Source: a virus. From it: 49,501 nucleotides of DNA. Location: IMG/VR virus record IMGVR_UViG_3300025655_000054, positions 1-49,501 of that record; one strand, given 5' to 3'. The translations under genes and the position numbers were made by a program. Below are positions 16,668 through 25,250 of this stretch, piece by piece. The notes beneath the pieces are model-generated. The model was not told the DNA's origin. It did no database searches and saw only the letters and a list, made by a program, of their open reading frames with translations. The first letter of the stretch is position 1. Each line of letters opens with the position of its first letter.

Positions 16668-18845
16668 CTACTGCCTACCTGCAGGGAAGGATGGCGGGAA
16701 GTATGGTGGGAAGTATGGCGGGAAGTATGGCGGGAAGAATGGTGGGAACCACGGTGGGAAGTATGGCGGGAAGAACGGCGGGAAGAATGGCGGGAAGAAT
16801 GGCGGGAAGAATGGCGGGAAGAACGGTGGGAAATAAGGTGGGAAGTATGGCGGGAAGAATGGCGGGAAATATGGTGGGAAGTATGGCGGGAAGAACGGCG
16901 GGAAGAACGGTGGGAAATATGGCGGGAAGAACGGTGAAGTTGCTTGTCCTGCACCGTTTCTTTCATAATATCCGTTATAAGGATTTACACTAATAAAATA
17001 CTCGTCATTATCTAAACCTGTAACAGTAAAGGTTTGAGAATTGAGAGAATCAGCTACAATACCAACAAGAGTATAAGTTGTAGTTGAATCCAAAGGTGTT
17101 AAAGCCTTATATATCTTATAGTTTCTTGCAGGTGTTCCGGTACTAGTGGAGGAACCCCAATCTGTATGGGACCACGTAATGGTAATTTCACCAGTTGTTC
17201 CAGTTGAAGAGACAGAAATACTACTTGGATCATCAGGAATATTTGCGGCAATTTGCCAGCTCGTAGGAGAACTGTAAGAAGAACTAGCTACATCGTTATT
17301 AGTTCTAACCCTATACGAATAGAATGTACCAGATGTTAATCCTGTATGACTATAAGAAGTAGATGCAGTTCCAGTAACAAGATTACTGAAAGACGCCGAA
17401 GCTTCGGAATCAGCACTGTTTGTCGTTGTAGCCACTTCAAGATCATAGGTTACACTTGAATCACCAGAACCACTAGCTGCACTCCATGTAACAGTAATTT
17501 TATTACCATAACCCTGACCAACCTCTACAGTATGATCAGACGAAGCAACGAAGCTTTCTCCTACAGTATCAATTCCGTTCTCTCCAGTAGCCTCATGGGT
17601 GCTAGTTAACCCAGTTGGTGTATCTGGAGTACCAAAAACTAAGAAAGTTCCTAAATCTGAATATGACCCAAAAACATTTGTTCTAGTATTCTTAACTCTT
17701 ACCCTGAATTGGTAAGTCGAACCACCAGTTAACCCAGTAAGCGTTAAGCTAGTTCCGGTAGTTAGAGAGGCAACGGTGTCATAGTTCCCTACCCCATAAG
17801 ACAATTCGTAGCTGATATTAGCAGCGGTTTCACCGGCTGTCGTTGAAGCATCTGTCCAATCTACAAAAACTTGTCCAGAACCAGTTCTAGAAAAACTCTC
17901 AGAAGTCACAGTACCAGGAACACCAGTTGCATATCCACCGGCAACTGTTAAACCAGTACTTGACTGAGCGGAGTTGTTTGTTACAACTTTAAACCAATAG
18001 TTTTGACCCAAAGTAGCGGAATCAAATGATGCCGAAGTTGAAGAAGTCGTAGTTAAAGACGTTGATGGACTAGAAGTTGTACCATAATATACAGTATAAG
18101 TTATATTACCTATAGCGTCATTTCCCGTTCCGCCCGCACCAACCCCAGTCCAAGATATACTGAATGTACCAGGATCCGTTGTTGTGCCTGGAGTTGCTGT
18201 AAGACCAGTTACATCTGAAGGAGGAACTAAAAGTGGGATATTAGCGACAGTGGATGAAGAGGTAGTATCATCGGAGGTAAACAAACTATTCTTTGTAACA
18301 ACCTTAAAATCATAAGTATTATTTGAATCAAGTCCAGTAACAGTCTCTGAAGTTGTACCGTAACTAACTCCACCAAATAAAGTATAAGGTAAGGTACCAT
18401 TAACCCTGTAATAAATCTGATAACTAACATTAGCTGTATCATCAGATCCAAGATCAGTTGCTTCAGACCAAGATAGTGTTAAGGCAGTTGAACTGCTTAC
18501 CGAAGTGGTTATTGTTCCCACAGATCCTGGTGCACCAATAACCTTATATGGGGTAGAAAACTCATAAATATCACTGTCAACACCAGCTGACGTGACGTAG
18601 CATTTGAAAGTGTAGGTAGTTCCTTCGGTAGCAACCCAAGTATTTGTGGCAAGTGCAGAAGTTCCAGTTTCTGTGTGATCCAATACCCCGTCAACATACG
18701 CCTCAGTTGTGTAAACCAAGTCGGTAGAACCATCTCTACCTGCATATTCCACATCAAAGGCAAAGAATATACTATTATCATAATCAAGGGATCTTGTAAC
18801 ACCATTTATTACTGGCTTTTTACCACCATAGTCTTTAACTGCCAT
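16668..18845 (-). CDS. Fibronectin-III repeat fibre with a [FYW]FPP-repeat tail
   Basis: 725 residues. After an N-terminal beta domain (1-100) there are about five fibronectin type III-like repeats (roughly 105-205, 210-310, 310-405, 408-535, 537-625) with the usual W and LxxxTxYxFxVxxxN patterns (GLDSNNTYDFKVVTKN, GLTGGSTYQFRVRVKN). Residues 639-718 are twenty uninterrupted tetrapeptides [FYW]FPP, then SFPAGRQ. FN3 domains are common in phage tail and fibre proteins, where they bind surface carbohydrates. The aromatic polyproline tail is highly unusual and is a candidate substrate for the neighbouring prolyl-hydroxylase-like enzymes. No [AG]TTACTAT element precedes it; a TATAGT box is the only promoter candidate. 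Confidence 0.7.
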   Translation of the reverse strand: MAVKDYGGKKPVINGVTRSLDYDNSIFFAFDVEYAGRDGSTDLVYTTEAYVDGVLDHTETGTSALATNTWVATEGTTYTFKCYVTSAGVDSDIYEFSTPYKVIGAPGSVGTITTSVSSSTALTLSWSEATDLGSDDTANVSYQIYYRVNGTLPYTLFGGVSYGTTSETVTGLDSNNTYDFKVVTKNSLFTSDDTTSSSTVANIPLLVPPSDVTGLTATPGTTTDPGTFSISWTGVGAGGTGNDAIGNITYTVYYGTTSSPSTSLTTTSSTSASFDSATLGQNYWFKVVTNNSAQSSTGLTVAGGYATGVPGTVTSESFSRTGSGQVFVDWTDASTTAGETAANISYELSYGVGNYDTVASLTTGTSLTLTGLTGGSTYQFRVRVKNTRTNVFGSYSDLGTFLVFGTPDTPTGLTSTHEATGENGIDTVGESFVASSDHTVEVGQGYGNKITVTWSAASGSGDSSVTYDLEVATTTNSADSEASASFSNLVTGTASTSYSHTGLTSGTFYSYRVRTNNDVASSSYSSPTSWQIAANIPDDPSSISVSSTGTTGEITITWSHTDWGSSTSTGTPARNYKIYKALTPLDSTTTYTLVGIVADSLNSQTFTVTGLDNDEYFISVNPYNGYYERNGAGQATSPFFPPYFPPFFPPFFPPYFPPYFPPFFPPYFPPYFPPFFPPFFPPFFPPFFPPFFPPYFPPWFPPFFPPYFPPYFPPYFPPSFPAGRQ
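16692..16931 (-). repeat. 12-bp tandem repeat encoding (F/Y/W)FPP x20
   Basis: Twenty copies of a 12-bp unit (minus-strand form TTCTTCCCGCCA with variation at the first codon and wobble positions). The only amino-acid variation is at position 1 of each tetrapeptide (Phe, Tyr or one Trp). Synonymous changes at the Pro codons (CCG/CCA/CCC) show the protein sequence has been kept while the DNA drifted. Confidence 0.85.
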
Positions 18846-18895
18846 ATTTTGTACCTACCATACTATAAAACTTTTTTCATTTTAACATAAATTCA

Positions 18896-21800
18896 TTAGG
18901 CTGACAAGTCTCCAGTTGCAACCCAAGAATCTGAACCCCTCTTTATTAAAGTTACCATTGACCACTGGTCTCTCAACTTAAGACCTGGAGTCGCATTAAC
19001 CGTAACACCCGACCCTGCAGCTATCGTAGTTTGACCAGCACCGGTTTGAAGAACCATAATCTGTGAACCAACTGGGAAATCAACACTTGATTCAGGCGGA
19101 ACAGTAACAGTATTTGCCGAAGCATTCGACACCTCTACCATCTTATCCTTATCACCAATTGCTAAAGTATAAGATGCTGTCTGCTGACTTAGTCCAACTA
19201 ATGAGGAACTAAACTCAATCTCATCAGTACCATTACCAACAACAATCTTGTCGTTCGTTGAATCCCATGCGACACGTCCATCTGTTGAGGATGTTGTGGT
19301 AGACAATGTGAGAGCAGGAGTATCAACAGTAGGTGAAGTAAGAGTTTTATTTGTCAGAGTTTCTACTCCAGCAAGTGTTGCCATAGTACCCGTAGCAGGG
19401 AAAGTGACTGAAGAATTTGGAGTAGCTGCCTCTATAGTTAGGTCACCGGTATTAACAGTTATAGTTCTACCACCGTTGTTTACACCAGTACCGCCATAAG
19501 TTGAGTCTATAACCGACCCCTGCCACGTACCTGTTGCAACTGTACCAACAGCTGTAATCTGAGTTTGTGAGGCATTGACAGAGAACTCTCCACCAGTTAA
19601 AGTAAGACCAGTCCCCGCAGTGTACGTACCGGCACCAGAGAACTGAATGAACGTTACGGCATCTGAGCCAACAGTGCTTACAGGCTCAGAAAGAACCCAG
19701 CCAGTGTCAGCATACTGAGTACCGTGTGTGACGAATATAAAGTCACCACCAGCCATCTCTGTTGGAGTATCAAAGTCATCAGCTCTAGTTAAAACTGTTG
19801 TAGAAGTTACAACATAAATACCGTTATGAGCAGATGTTGATTCGCCAGCAACAATGATTCTGTCTCCAGTAGTAATATCAGTATCGCCATCAATATCTCC
19901 ACCGGCAAGATCAAGAGCAGTGCTCAAAGTTAAAGTTGCACCTACTCCACTTGTACCATTGTCATAAGTTACTGTATCACCAGTTATTGTCGCCAAAGAA
20001 GACGTTGCTATAGCATGAACCTGTTCGTGAACATGCAGACCTTCGGACACAGCATCAACATACCCCTTTGTGGCTGCATCAGATGCCTGCGTAGGTGCAC
20101 CCAAACCTGTAACCTTGTAGCTGTTAGCATTGATGTCGCCACCAGCTTGAATAGTGCTGCTGAACACTGCAGCACCAGTTACGTCAAGGGTGCCTGTTAC
20201 TGTAAGATTATCATCTACTGTAGTTTCTCCAGAGGAAGAATCCAGAATTAAACCATCTGATGTTGTGTCTATTTCATTTGCCCCAGTTATGCCAAACTGC
20301 ATATTACCTAGGGTCGCACCATTAAAGTTTGGTGTAGCAGAAGTTTCTACTGATTGCCCAATAGCTACTGTAGTTGATGCACCTTCGCCAGTGCCGGAAG
20401 TAACGGTTACGCCAGTGCCAGCTGTAATTGACTCAACATAATTTCCAGTAGTATCCGTACCAAGAGTAACTGAATCAGCTGCGACTGTAGCGGTTAGGGT
20501 CACATCTGCTGAACCATCTATCGAAACAGAACCGTTTAAATCTCCACCTAAGGTTATTGTCCTGGAAGTAGTCCAGGAATCTGCTGATCCAGTTACGTTA
20601 CCTGTCACATTACCAGTTACGTTACCAGTAAGGTCACCTGTGACATCAGCAGTAACGGTGTTAAAGGTTACGTCAGAAGTTGTTTCTACAGCCTGACCAA
20701 TTGAATAAGTCGGAGTTGCGCCTTCACCAGCAGTAAATGACAGCGACACACCGGTACCGGCTGCTGCACCAGACACATAATTTCCAGTAGTATCTGTACC
20801 TAGTGCGACTGAATTTGGCTGAATAGTAGTAGTTATTGAAACATTTTCAGATCCATCAACAGAAACACTACCAGTAACATCACCAGATAATGATATTGTT
20901 CTTGAAGTTTGCCAGGCTGAAGCTGTGCTTGCATTACCTGTGACATTACCTGTGACATTGCCCGTAACATTACCCGTAACATTTCCTGTTACATCACCCG
21001 TAAGATCACCCGTTACATTACCAGTAACATTGCCCAATAAGTCGCCATCAACATCGCCAGTTAAATCTCCGGTAAAAGTCCTATTTAGGGAATCGACTAA
21101 TAGAACTGGTGTGGCGTCTTGGCTATAAATGTTACCCGTAACGTCGCCGGTGACATCACCGGTTAAGTCACCAGTAACGTTACCAGTAAGATTACCAGTG
21201 ACATTACCTGTAACATCACCAGTGACATTTCCAGTTACATTACCCGTGACACCCCCTGTTAAATCACCGGTTACATCGCCTGTAAGATTACCCGTGACAT
21301 TGCCGGTAACATTTCCAGTAACATTACCCGTAACATCACCTGTCACGTTACCCGTTACATTACCGGTAACGTCACCAGTCAAATCGCCCGTTACATTACC
21401 TGTTACATTTCCAGTAAGATCACCAGTAACATCACCAGTTACATTGCCTGTAACATCACCTGTTACATTTCCAGTAAGGTTACCCGTAACATCCCCAGTT
21501 ACATTACCTGTTAAATCACCATTAAAACTTTTATTTATATTATCAACAACAACAGATGGTGTGGCTTCATTACTGTAAACTAAACCAGTTAAATTTCCAG
21601 TTACATTTCCAGTGAGATCACCAGTAACATCACCTGTTACATCACCAGTGAGATCGCCATAAACGTTACCTGTTACATTTCCGGTAACACTTCCAGTAAA
21701 GCTTGCATCTGTTCCATCCGTACCAGACTCTAAAACTTTTGATGTTCCGTTTGACGAGTAAACATCACCAGTAACATCACCGGTTAAATCACCATATAAA

Positions 21801-23329
21801 TGAGTTGCAGTAACAGAAGTTAAACCCGTTAATTCACCAGCTACATCTAGAGTATTACCATTTCTTTCAAGATTTGTACCTGGAGTTATTGTATTGGTTC
21901 CTGTAAATTGGGTATATGTTATAGAATCTGTACCTATAGTATGAACTTCATTAGTTCCAGAACCTTGTGATGTTACAACAAAACCTTGATTATTATTATT
22001 TGTACCAGACAATACAAATACAGCATCGCCGGCATTAACAGAATCAATATTTCCGTCTGCATCTGTGGCTCTTGTCAACTCCCAAGTAGTTGTTGAAGAA
22101 CCCTGATCAGTAACTGTATATATACCATTCTGAACTGCTGATGACTGATCCTTAACCAATATTCTATCGCCATTAGTTGCATTTGCGCCATCTATATTTA
22201 GCCTGCCATTGGTAGTGGCAGATAAAGTTGAGCCAACTCCACTAGTGCCATTATCGTAAGATGGAGTATTTCCTAGGGCAGCAGCTGTTGCTAGGTCAAC
22301 AGCTTCGTGCCAATGTATACCTGAAGCTATAGAATCAACATAAGTTTTAGTCGCTATAGCATCAGTATTAACAGCTATAGTCGGCGTAGCTCCCTCTCCC
22401 GAGTTGTTCGTAAGACTAATTCCAGTTCCAGCAACCAGAGAATTGACATAGTTTCCAGTTGTGTCTGAACCAAGGGCAACACTGTCAGCTTGTATGGTTG
22501 CACTAATATTTATATCACTAGAACCATTAAAAGATGCTGAGCCTGCTACATCTCCAGAAATCTGAATTGTCCTGGGCGTAGCAAGTGTCGTTGCAGTATC
22601 TGCGTTCCCAGTTACATCACCGGTTACATTGCCTGTAAGGTTGCCAGTAACATTACCCGTTACATCACCTGTAAGATCACCTGTTACATTGCCAGTAAGG
22701 TTACCCGTAACATCCCCACTAACGTCACCGGTTAGGTTACCTGTTACATTTCCAGTAACATTACCCGTTACATCACCTGTTACATTGCCAGTAAGGTTAC
22801 CAGTAACATCCCCACTAACGTCACCGGTTAGGTTACCTGTTACATTTCCAGTAACATTACCAGTAAGGTTACCAGTGACATCTCCTGTTACATCACCTGT
22901 TACGTCACCTGTAAGGTTACCTGTTACATTACCAGTAACGTTACCCGTAACGTCACCTGTAAGATCTGAAGTTACATTGTTGAATGTGACATTGTCAGTT
23001 GTACCTACTGGCTGACCGATTGCAATTGTTGGCGTAGCGGACTCGCCAGAATTATCGGTAAGTGTAACACCAGTTCCAGCAACTAATGACTTAACATAGT
23101 TGCCGACCGTGTCCGTAGCTAAATCTACAGGATCATTTATCCAATTAGAACCATTGTGTCTAAGAAAGTCTCCTGAAGAAACATCTGTGATTGTTACATC
23201 ACCAATATTAGATAGTTCACTCGTTATAACTACCTGTCTGATCCAGGCAGTTCCGTCCCATATCCAGCTGGCGTCCCCCACTGTATATGTATCATTTACT
23301 GATGGGCTATCAGGAAAATTAAGTGCCAT
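18896..23329 (-). CDS. Large repeat tail-fibre protein
   Basis: 1477 residues. The N-terminus (MALNFPDSPSVNDTYTVGDASWIWDGTAWIR) is a virion-attachment type seen in many phage fibres. Long blocks of a four-residue repeat, TG[ND][VL], fill about residues 117-238, 515-575, 590-735 and 760-805. Between and after them are typical fibre modules. Two ATK.YVD....G.H.HE segments (HWHE, HVHE) are followed by DRI.V......NGIY.V, and a TNKTLTSPT motif lies near the C-terminus. The final 40 residues resemble a fibre head domain. I infer an elongated trimeric fibre. A GTTACTATAAT promoter and an AGAGG ribosome-binding site lie upstream of the ATG. Confidence 0.75.
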   Translation of the reverse strand: MALNFPDSPSVNDTYTVGDASWIWDGTAWIRQVVITSELSNIGDVTITDVSSGDFLRHNGSNWINDPVDLATDTVGNYVKSLVAGTGVTLTDNSGESATPTIAIGQPVGTTDNVTFNNVTSDLTGDVTGNVTGNVTGNLTGDVTGDVTGDVTGNLTGNVTGNVTGNLTGDVSGDVTGNLTGNVTGDVTGNVTGNVTGNLTGDVSGDVTGNLTGNVTGDLTGDVTGNVTGNLTGNVTGDVTGNADTATTLATPRTIQISGDVAGSASFNGSSDINISATIQADSVALGSDTTGNYVNSLVAGTGISLTNNSGEGATPTIAVNTDAIATKTYVDSIASGIHWHEAVDLATAAALGNTPSYDNGTSGVGSTLSATTNGRLNIDGANATNGDRILVKDQSSAVQNGIYTVTDQGSSTTTWELTRATDADGNIDSVNAGDAVFVLSGTNNNNQGFVVTSQGSGTNEVHTIGTDSITYTQFTGTNTITPGTNLERNGNTLDVAGELTGLTSVTATHLYGDLTGDVTGDVYSSNGTSKVLESGTDGTDASFTGSVTGNVTGNVYGDLTGDVTGDVTGDLTGNVTGNLTGLVYSNEATPSVVVDNINKSFNGDLTGNVTGDVTGNLTGNVTGDVTGNVTGDVTGDLTGNVTGNVTGDLTGDVTGNVTGNVTGDVTGNVTGNVTGNVTGNLTGDVTGDLTGGVTGNVTGNVTGDVTGNVTGNLTGNVTGDLTGDVTGDVTGNIYSQDATPVLLVDSLNRTFTGDLTGDVDGDLLGNVTGNVTGDLTGDVTGNVTGNVTGNVTGNVTGNASTASAWQTSRTISLSGDVTGSVSVDGSENVSITTTIQPNSVALGTDTTGNYVSGAAAGTGVSLSFTAGEGATPTYSIGQAVETTSDVTFNTVTADVTGDLTGNVTGNVTGNVTGSADSWTTSRTITLGGDLNGSVSIDGSADVTLTATVAADSVTLGTDTTGNYVESITAGTGVTVTSGTGEGASTTVAIGQSVETSATPNFNGATLGNMQFGITGANEIDTTSDGLILDSSSGETTVDDNLTVTGTLDVTGAAVFSSTIQAGGDINANSYKVTGLGAPTQASDAATKGYVDAVSEGLHVHEQVHAIATSSLATITGDTVTYDNGTSGVGATLTLSTALDLAGGDIDGDTDITTGDRIIVAGESTSAHNGIYVVTSTTVLTRADDFDTPTEMAGGDFIFVTHGTQYADTGWVLSEPVSTVGSDAVTFIQFSGAGTYTAGTGLTLTGGEFSVNASQTQITAVGTVATGTWQGSVIDSTYGGTGVNNGGRTITVNTGDLTIEAATPNSSVTFPATGTMATLAGVETLTNKTLTSPTVDTPALTLSTTTSSTDGRVAWDSTNDKIVVGNGTDEIEFSSSLVGLSQQTASYTLAIGDKDKMVEVSNASANTVTVPPESSVDFPVGSQIMVLQTGAGQTTIAAGSGVTVNATPGLKLRDQWSMVTLIKRGSDSWVATGDLSA
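20935..21790 (-). repeat. Tandem TG[ND][VL]-coding repeats, distal blocks
   Basis: Dense 12-bp repeats (minus-strand units such as GGTAACGTAACT) encode the four-residue TG[ND][VL] shaft motif. They are interrupted near 21080-21125 and 21520-21590 by two copies of a spacer encoding a VLLVDSLNRTF/VVVDNINKSF-like segment. A plus-strand reading of the same DNA gives an artefactual Pro/Val/Thr repeat. Confidence 0.75.
22615..22980 (-). repeat. Tandem TG[ND][VL]-coding repeats, proximal block
   Basis: About thirty 12-bp units encode the TGNV/TGDV/TGNL shaft near the N-terminus of the large fibre. A segment of roughly 70 nt (22690-22760 and 22790-22860) is repeated almost exactly, suggesting recent unequal recombination. 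Confidence 0.75.
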
Positions 23330-23372
23330 TTTTACCTCTTAACAAGATTATAGAGCTTAGTCATGCGTCCCC

Positions 23373-23383
23373 ATTATAGTAAC
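23373..23383 (-). promoter_or_regulatory. [AG]TTACTAT-type phage promoter element
   Basis: GTTACTATAAT on the minus strand, 43 nt before ATG 23329 of the large fibre. It lies in the 75-nt gap after the glycosyltransferase stop, giving the fibre gene its own transcription start. Confidence 0.6.
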
Positions 23384-23404
23384 ACAAGTTATCGCAAATT
23401 ACGT

Positions 23405-24463
23405 TTAATTGATTATGGTTTGATTTATTTTAACGTCGGCAAAGAACTTCAAATTCGAAATTAATCTTTCATCATTAGGAGAAATCAAACAAGCTTTTTG
23501 GGCATACTCTAAAGCCTTGTCTAATAATCCCAACTTCCACGCAGAAAAAGAAGCTAAGTCGTAAGGGTGAGAGTTCCAAGCTTGATCTTCACATAGATAC
23601 TCTAAAGGTTTTTCCTTTATTTCAAAAGCATTCATTACAGCCGAAAAGCATCCGTGCCACTTTTCATGCCTGTAGTAAAACTCTGCTAACTCAATCCACG
23701 GTTCTCTTCTATCTGGTGACTCTGCGCACGCTTTTAAAAGCCAAGAAAAAGTATCGTTTGTTATCCTTGAAAGATATCTCATAGCTGTAGATCTTTCTGG
23801 CTTCCAACTTGATAACTCAAGATGCTTAAGAAGATGTTCCTCAGCTTTTTCCTTAATTCCATTGAACATATATTCTCTACCCAGATAGAACCTATTACGA
23901 TCATCATTGGGATCTTCTTTAACTGCTAACTCCAACAAAGGTAGATATTGTGATCTAGACTTAGCATTGTCTGGATGGTGATATATCTCAAGACCTATCC
24001 ACCCCTGCTTTTCTACGGCAACTGGCTTAAGAACCTCATGAACAGGATGCTTCCAACGGTAGCCATGTCTAGCATGAATCTTGTCACCAGAATACACTAG
24101 GCCTTCAGACCCCTCATCACCCCAAGACCAAACATACCTATACCTAGGCCTAGTAACTAATGGATCAAGATCTTCAAAATGATCACGCCACCCCTTAGAT
24201 AAAACCTCATCAGCATCTAGGGCAATACAATAATCTACGTCAAATGGAACTAGGGCAAGTGCCGCATTTCTTGCATCATCAAATCTCCAAGGATCTATAG
24301 TGATAGATACAACTTCGCAGCCGCTAGCCATGGCTTTATCAACCGTGTTATCAGTAGAGCCAGTGTCGACAACTAGCCGATAGTCTGCCTCTGCACACGA
24401 TTTAGCCCAACGCTCAATAAACTTTTCTTCATCTTTTACAATTGTATATACAGCTATCTTCAT
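23405..24463 (-). CDS. Family 2 glycosyltransferase with helical-repeat C-terminus
   Basis: 352 residues. The GT-A fold is clear: IVKDEEKFIERW at the N-terminus, DTGSTDNT (about 33-40) for nucleotide-sugar binding, and CIALDADEVL (about 88-97) carrying the DxD-type metal site. After about residue 180 the sequence becomes tetratricopeptide-like helices (DRNRFYLGREYMFNGIKEKAEEHLLKHLEL and similar). Such GT2-TPR proteins transfer sugars to proteins or glycans; the acceptor is unknown. It sits between two fibre genes and starts 4 nt from the preceding stop, which makes a fibre protein a plausible acceptor. The product should be cytoplasmic, as no signal or membrane segment is seen. Confidence 0.8.
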   Translation of the reverse strand: MKIAVYTIVKDEEKFIERWAKSCAEADYRLVVDTGSTDNTVDKAMASGCEVVSITIDPWRFDDARNAALALVPFDVDYCIALDADEVLSKGWRDHFEDLDPLVTRPRYRYVWSWGDEGSEGLVYSGDKIHARHGYRWKHPVHEVLKPVAVEKQGWIGLEIYHHPDNAKSRSQYLPLLELAVKEDPNDDRNRFYLGREYMFNGIKEKAEEHLLKHLELSSWKPERSTAMRYLSRITNDTFSWLLKACAESPDRREPWIELAEFYYRHEKWHGCFSAVMNAFEIKEKPLEYLCEDQAWNSHPYDLASFSAWKLGLLDKALEYAQKACLISPNDERLISNLKFFADVKINQTIIN

Positions 24464-24466
24464 ATC

Positions 24467-25195
24467 TTAAACAGAATTCCAAGAACTCCCATCGTAAACA
24501 TTCAAAGTTCCACTAGAAGTATTATACCATAGCTGACCTGTTTGTGGATTAGAAGGTTGAGACTCAGAAACGTCGGCAAGTTGAGCTGGACCAGTTGGAC
24601 CAGTCGGCCCTTCGGTGCCCCTTCTTCCGGTGATCTCTATCCAAGCTGAGTCATAGTAAGAAAACAAGCTTGCACTTGAAGAATCAAACCATAAATCCCC
24701 AGAATTAGGTGACGACGGTGCATCATCTGATACGGATAATCTATCTGGACCCGTAGGTCCTGTCGGACCAGTCGGGCCAATCGCACCAGATATTTCTACC
24801 CAAGTTGAATCGTAGTAAGAGTAAAGCCTGCCCTGATTAGAGTTGAACCATAGATCACCAGAATTAGGACTAGAAGGCTCAGATGCCGACACGGACATTC
24901 TATCTGGTCCAGTGGGGCCAACTGGACCAGTTGCACCAATGGGACCAGATAGCTCCACCCAAGACGAATCATAGTAAGAATAGAGTCTACCTTGACTAGA
25001 ATTAAACCACAAACTACCATCAAGAGGGTCAGAAGGTGCAGAATCCGATACTTCTGGTGCACCAGAAACAAACGCAGTAGGAGAAAACTTTGTACCATCG
25101 AAGGCTAAGACATAGTTTGGTGTCGCATTAGATAATTCTAATTCAACCCCTTGTATAACAATAGAATTTTTAACCTTGAAACTATTATCCGCCAT
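24467..25195 (-). CDS. Short collagen-like fibre protein
   Basis: 242 residues. Three copies of a module of about 50 residues, reading SVS..APSSPNSGDLWF, then a YSYYDSTWVEISG strand, alternate with short collagen runs (GPTGPTGPDR, GPVGPTGPDR). A variant fourth copy (SQPSNPQTGQLWYNTSSG) closes the protein. The N-terminus (DNSFKVKNSIVIQGVELELSNATPNYVLAFDG) matches the start of the other fibre proteins here. The architecture indicates a trimeric fibre with collagen-like hinges, whose Pro residues in X and Y positions are potential hydroxylation sites. A TGTTATAAT box precedes it. Confidence 0.7.
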   Translation of the reverse strand: MADNSFKVKNSIVIQGVELELSNATPNYVLAFDGTKFSPTAFVSGAPEVSDSAPSDPLDGSLWFNSSQGRLYSYYDSSWVELSGPIGATGPVGPTGPDRMSVSASEPSSPNSGDLWFNSNQGRLYSYYDSTWVEISGAIGPTGPTGPTGPDRLSVSDDAPSSPNSGDLWFDSSSASLFSYYDSAWIEITGRRGTEGPTGPTGPAQLADVSESQPSNPQTGQLWYNTSSGTLNVYDGSSWNSV

Positions 25196-25241
25196 CAGTT
25201 CACTGTCCCTTTAGGCTTTCTCTTTACTTTTTATGTTATAT

Positions 25242-25250
25242 ATTATAACA
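25242..25250 (-). promoter_or_regulatory. Extended -10 box TGTTATAAT
   Basis: TGT plus TATAAT on the minus strand, 46 nt before ATG 25195. It overlaps the stop codon of the upstream fibre gene. No clear -35 box is seen. Confidence 0.4.

Noticed and set aside
16504-16993. Several overlapping frames on both strands in the FPP-repeat region (KYGGKNGG-, WREVWREE-, RRSSRHTS-type repeats)
   Set aside because: A 12-bp repeat keeps every frame open. Only the minus-strand FFPPYFPP frame is joined to a full FN3 gene with domain structure.
18846-18895. Possible TTACTAT-type promoter for the FN3 gene
   Set aside because: The TACTATAAAAC string here is on the plus strand, opposite to the gene. The minus strand has TTTTATAGTATG, which does not match the core.
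16692-22980. CRISPR-like array
   Set aside because: The repeats are in frame, contiguous 12-bp units without spacers, inside coding genes; no cas1/cas2 is present. The Cas4-like nuclease alone is not evidence for CRISPR.
20925-23015. Long plus-strand frames rich in Leu-Pro-Val-Thr repeats
   Set aside because: They are the antisense of the TG[ND][VL] repeats in the large fibre gene. Repeats in one frame leave the opposite strand open too. No ribosome-binding site or promoter is visible.
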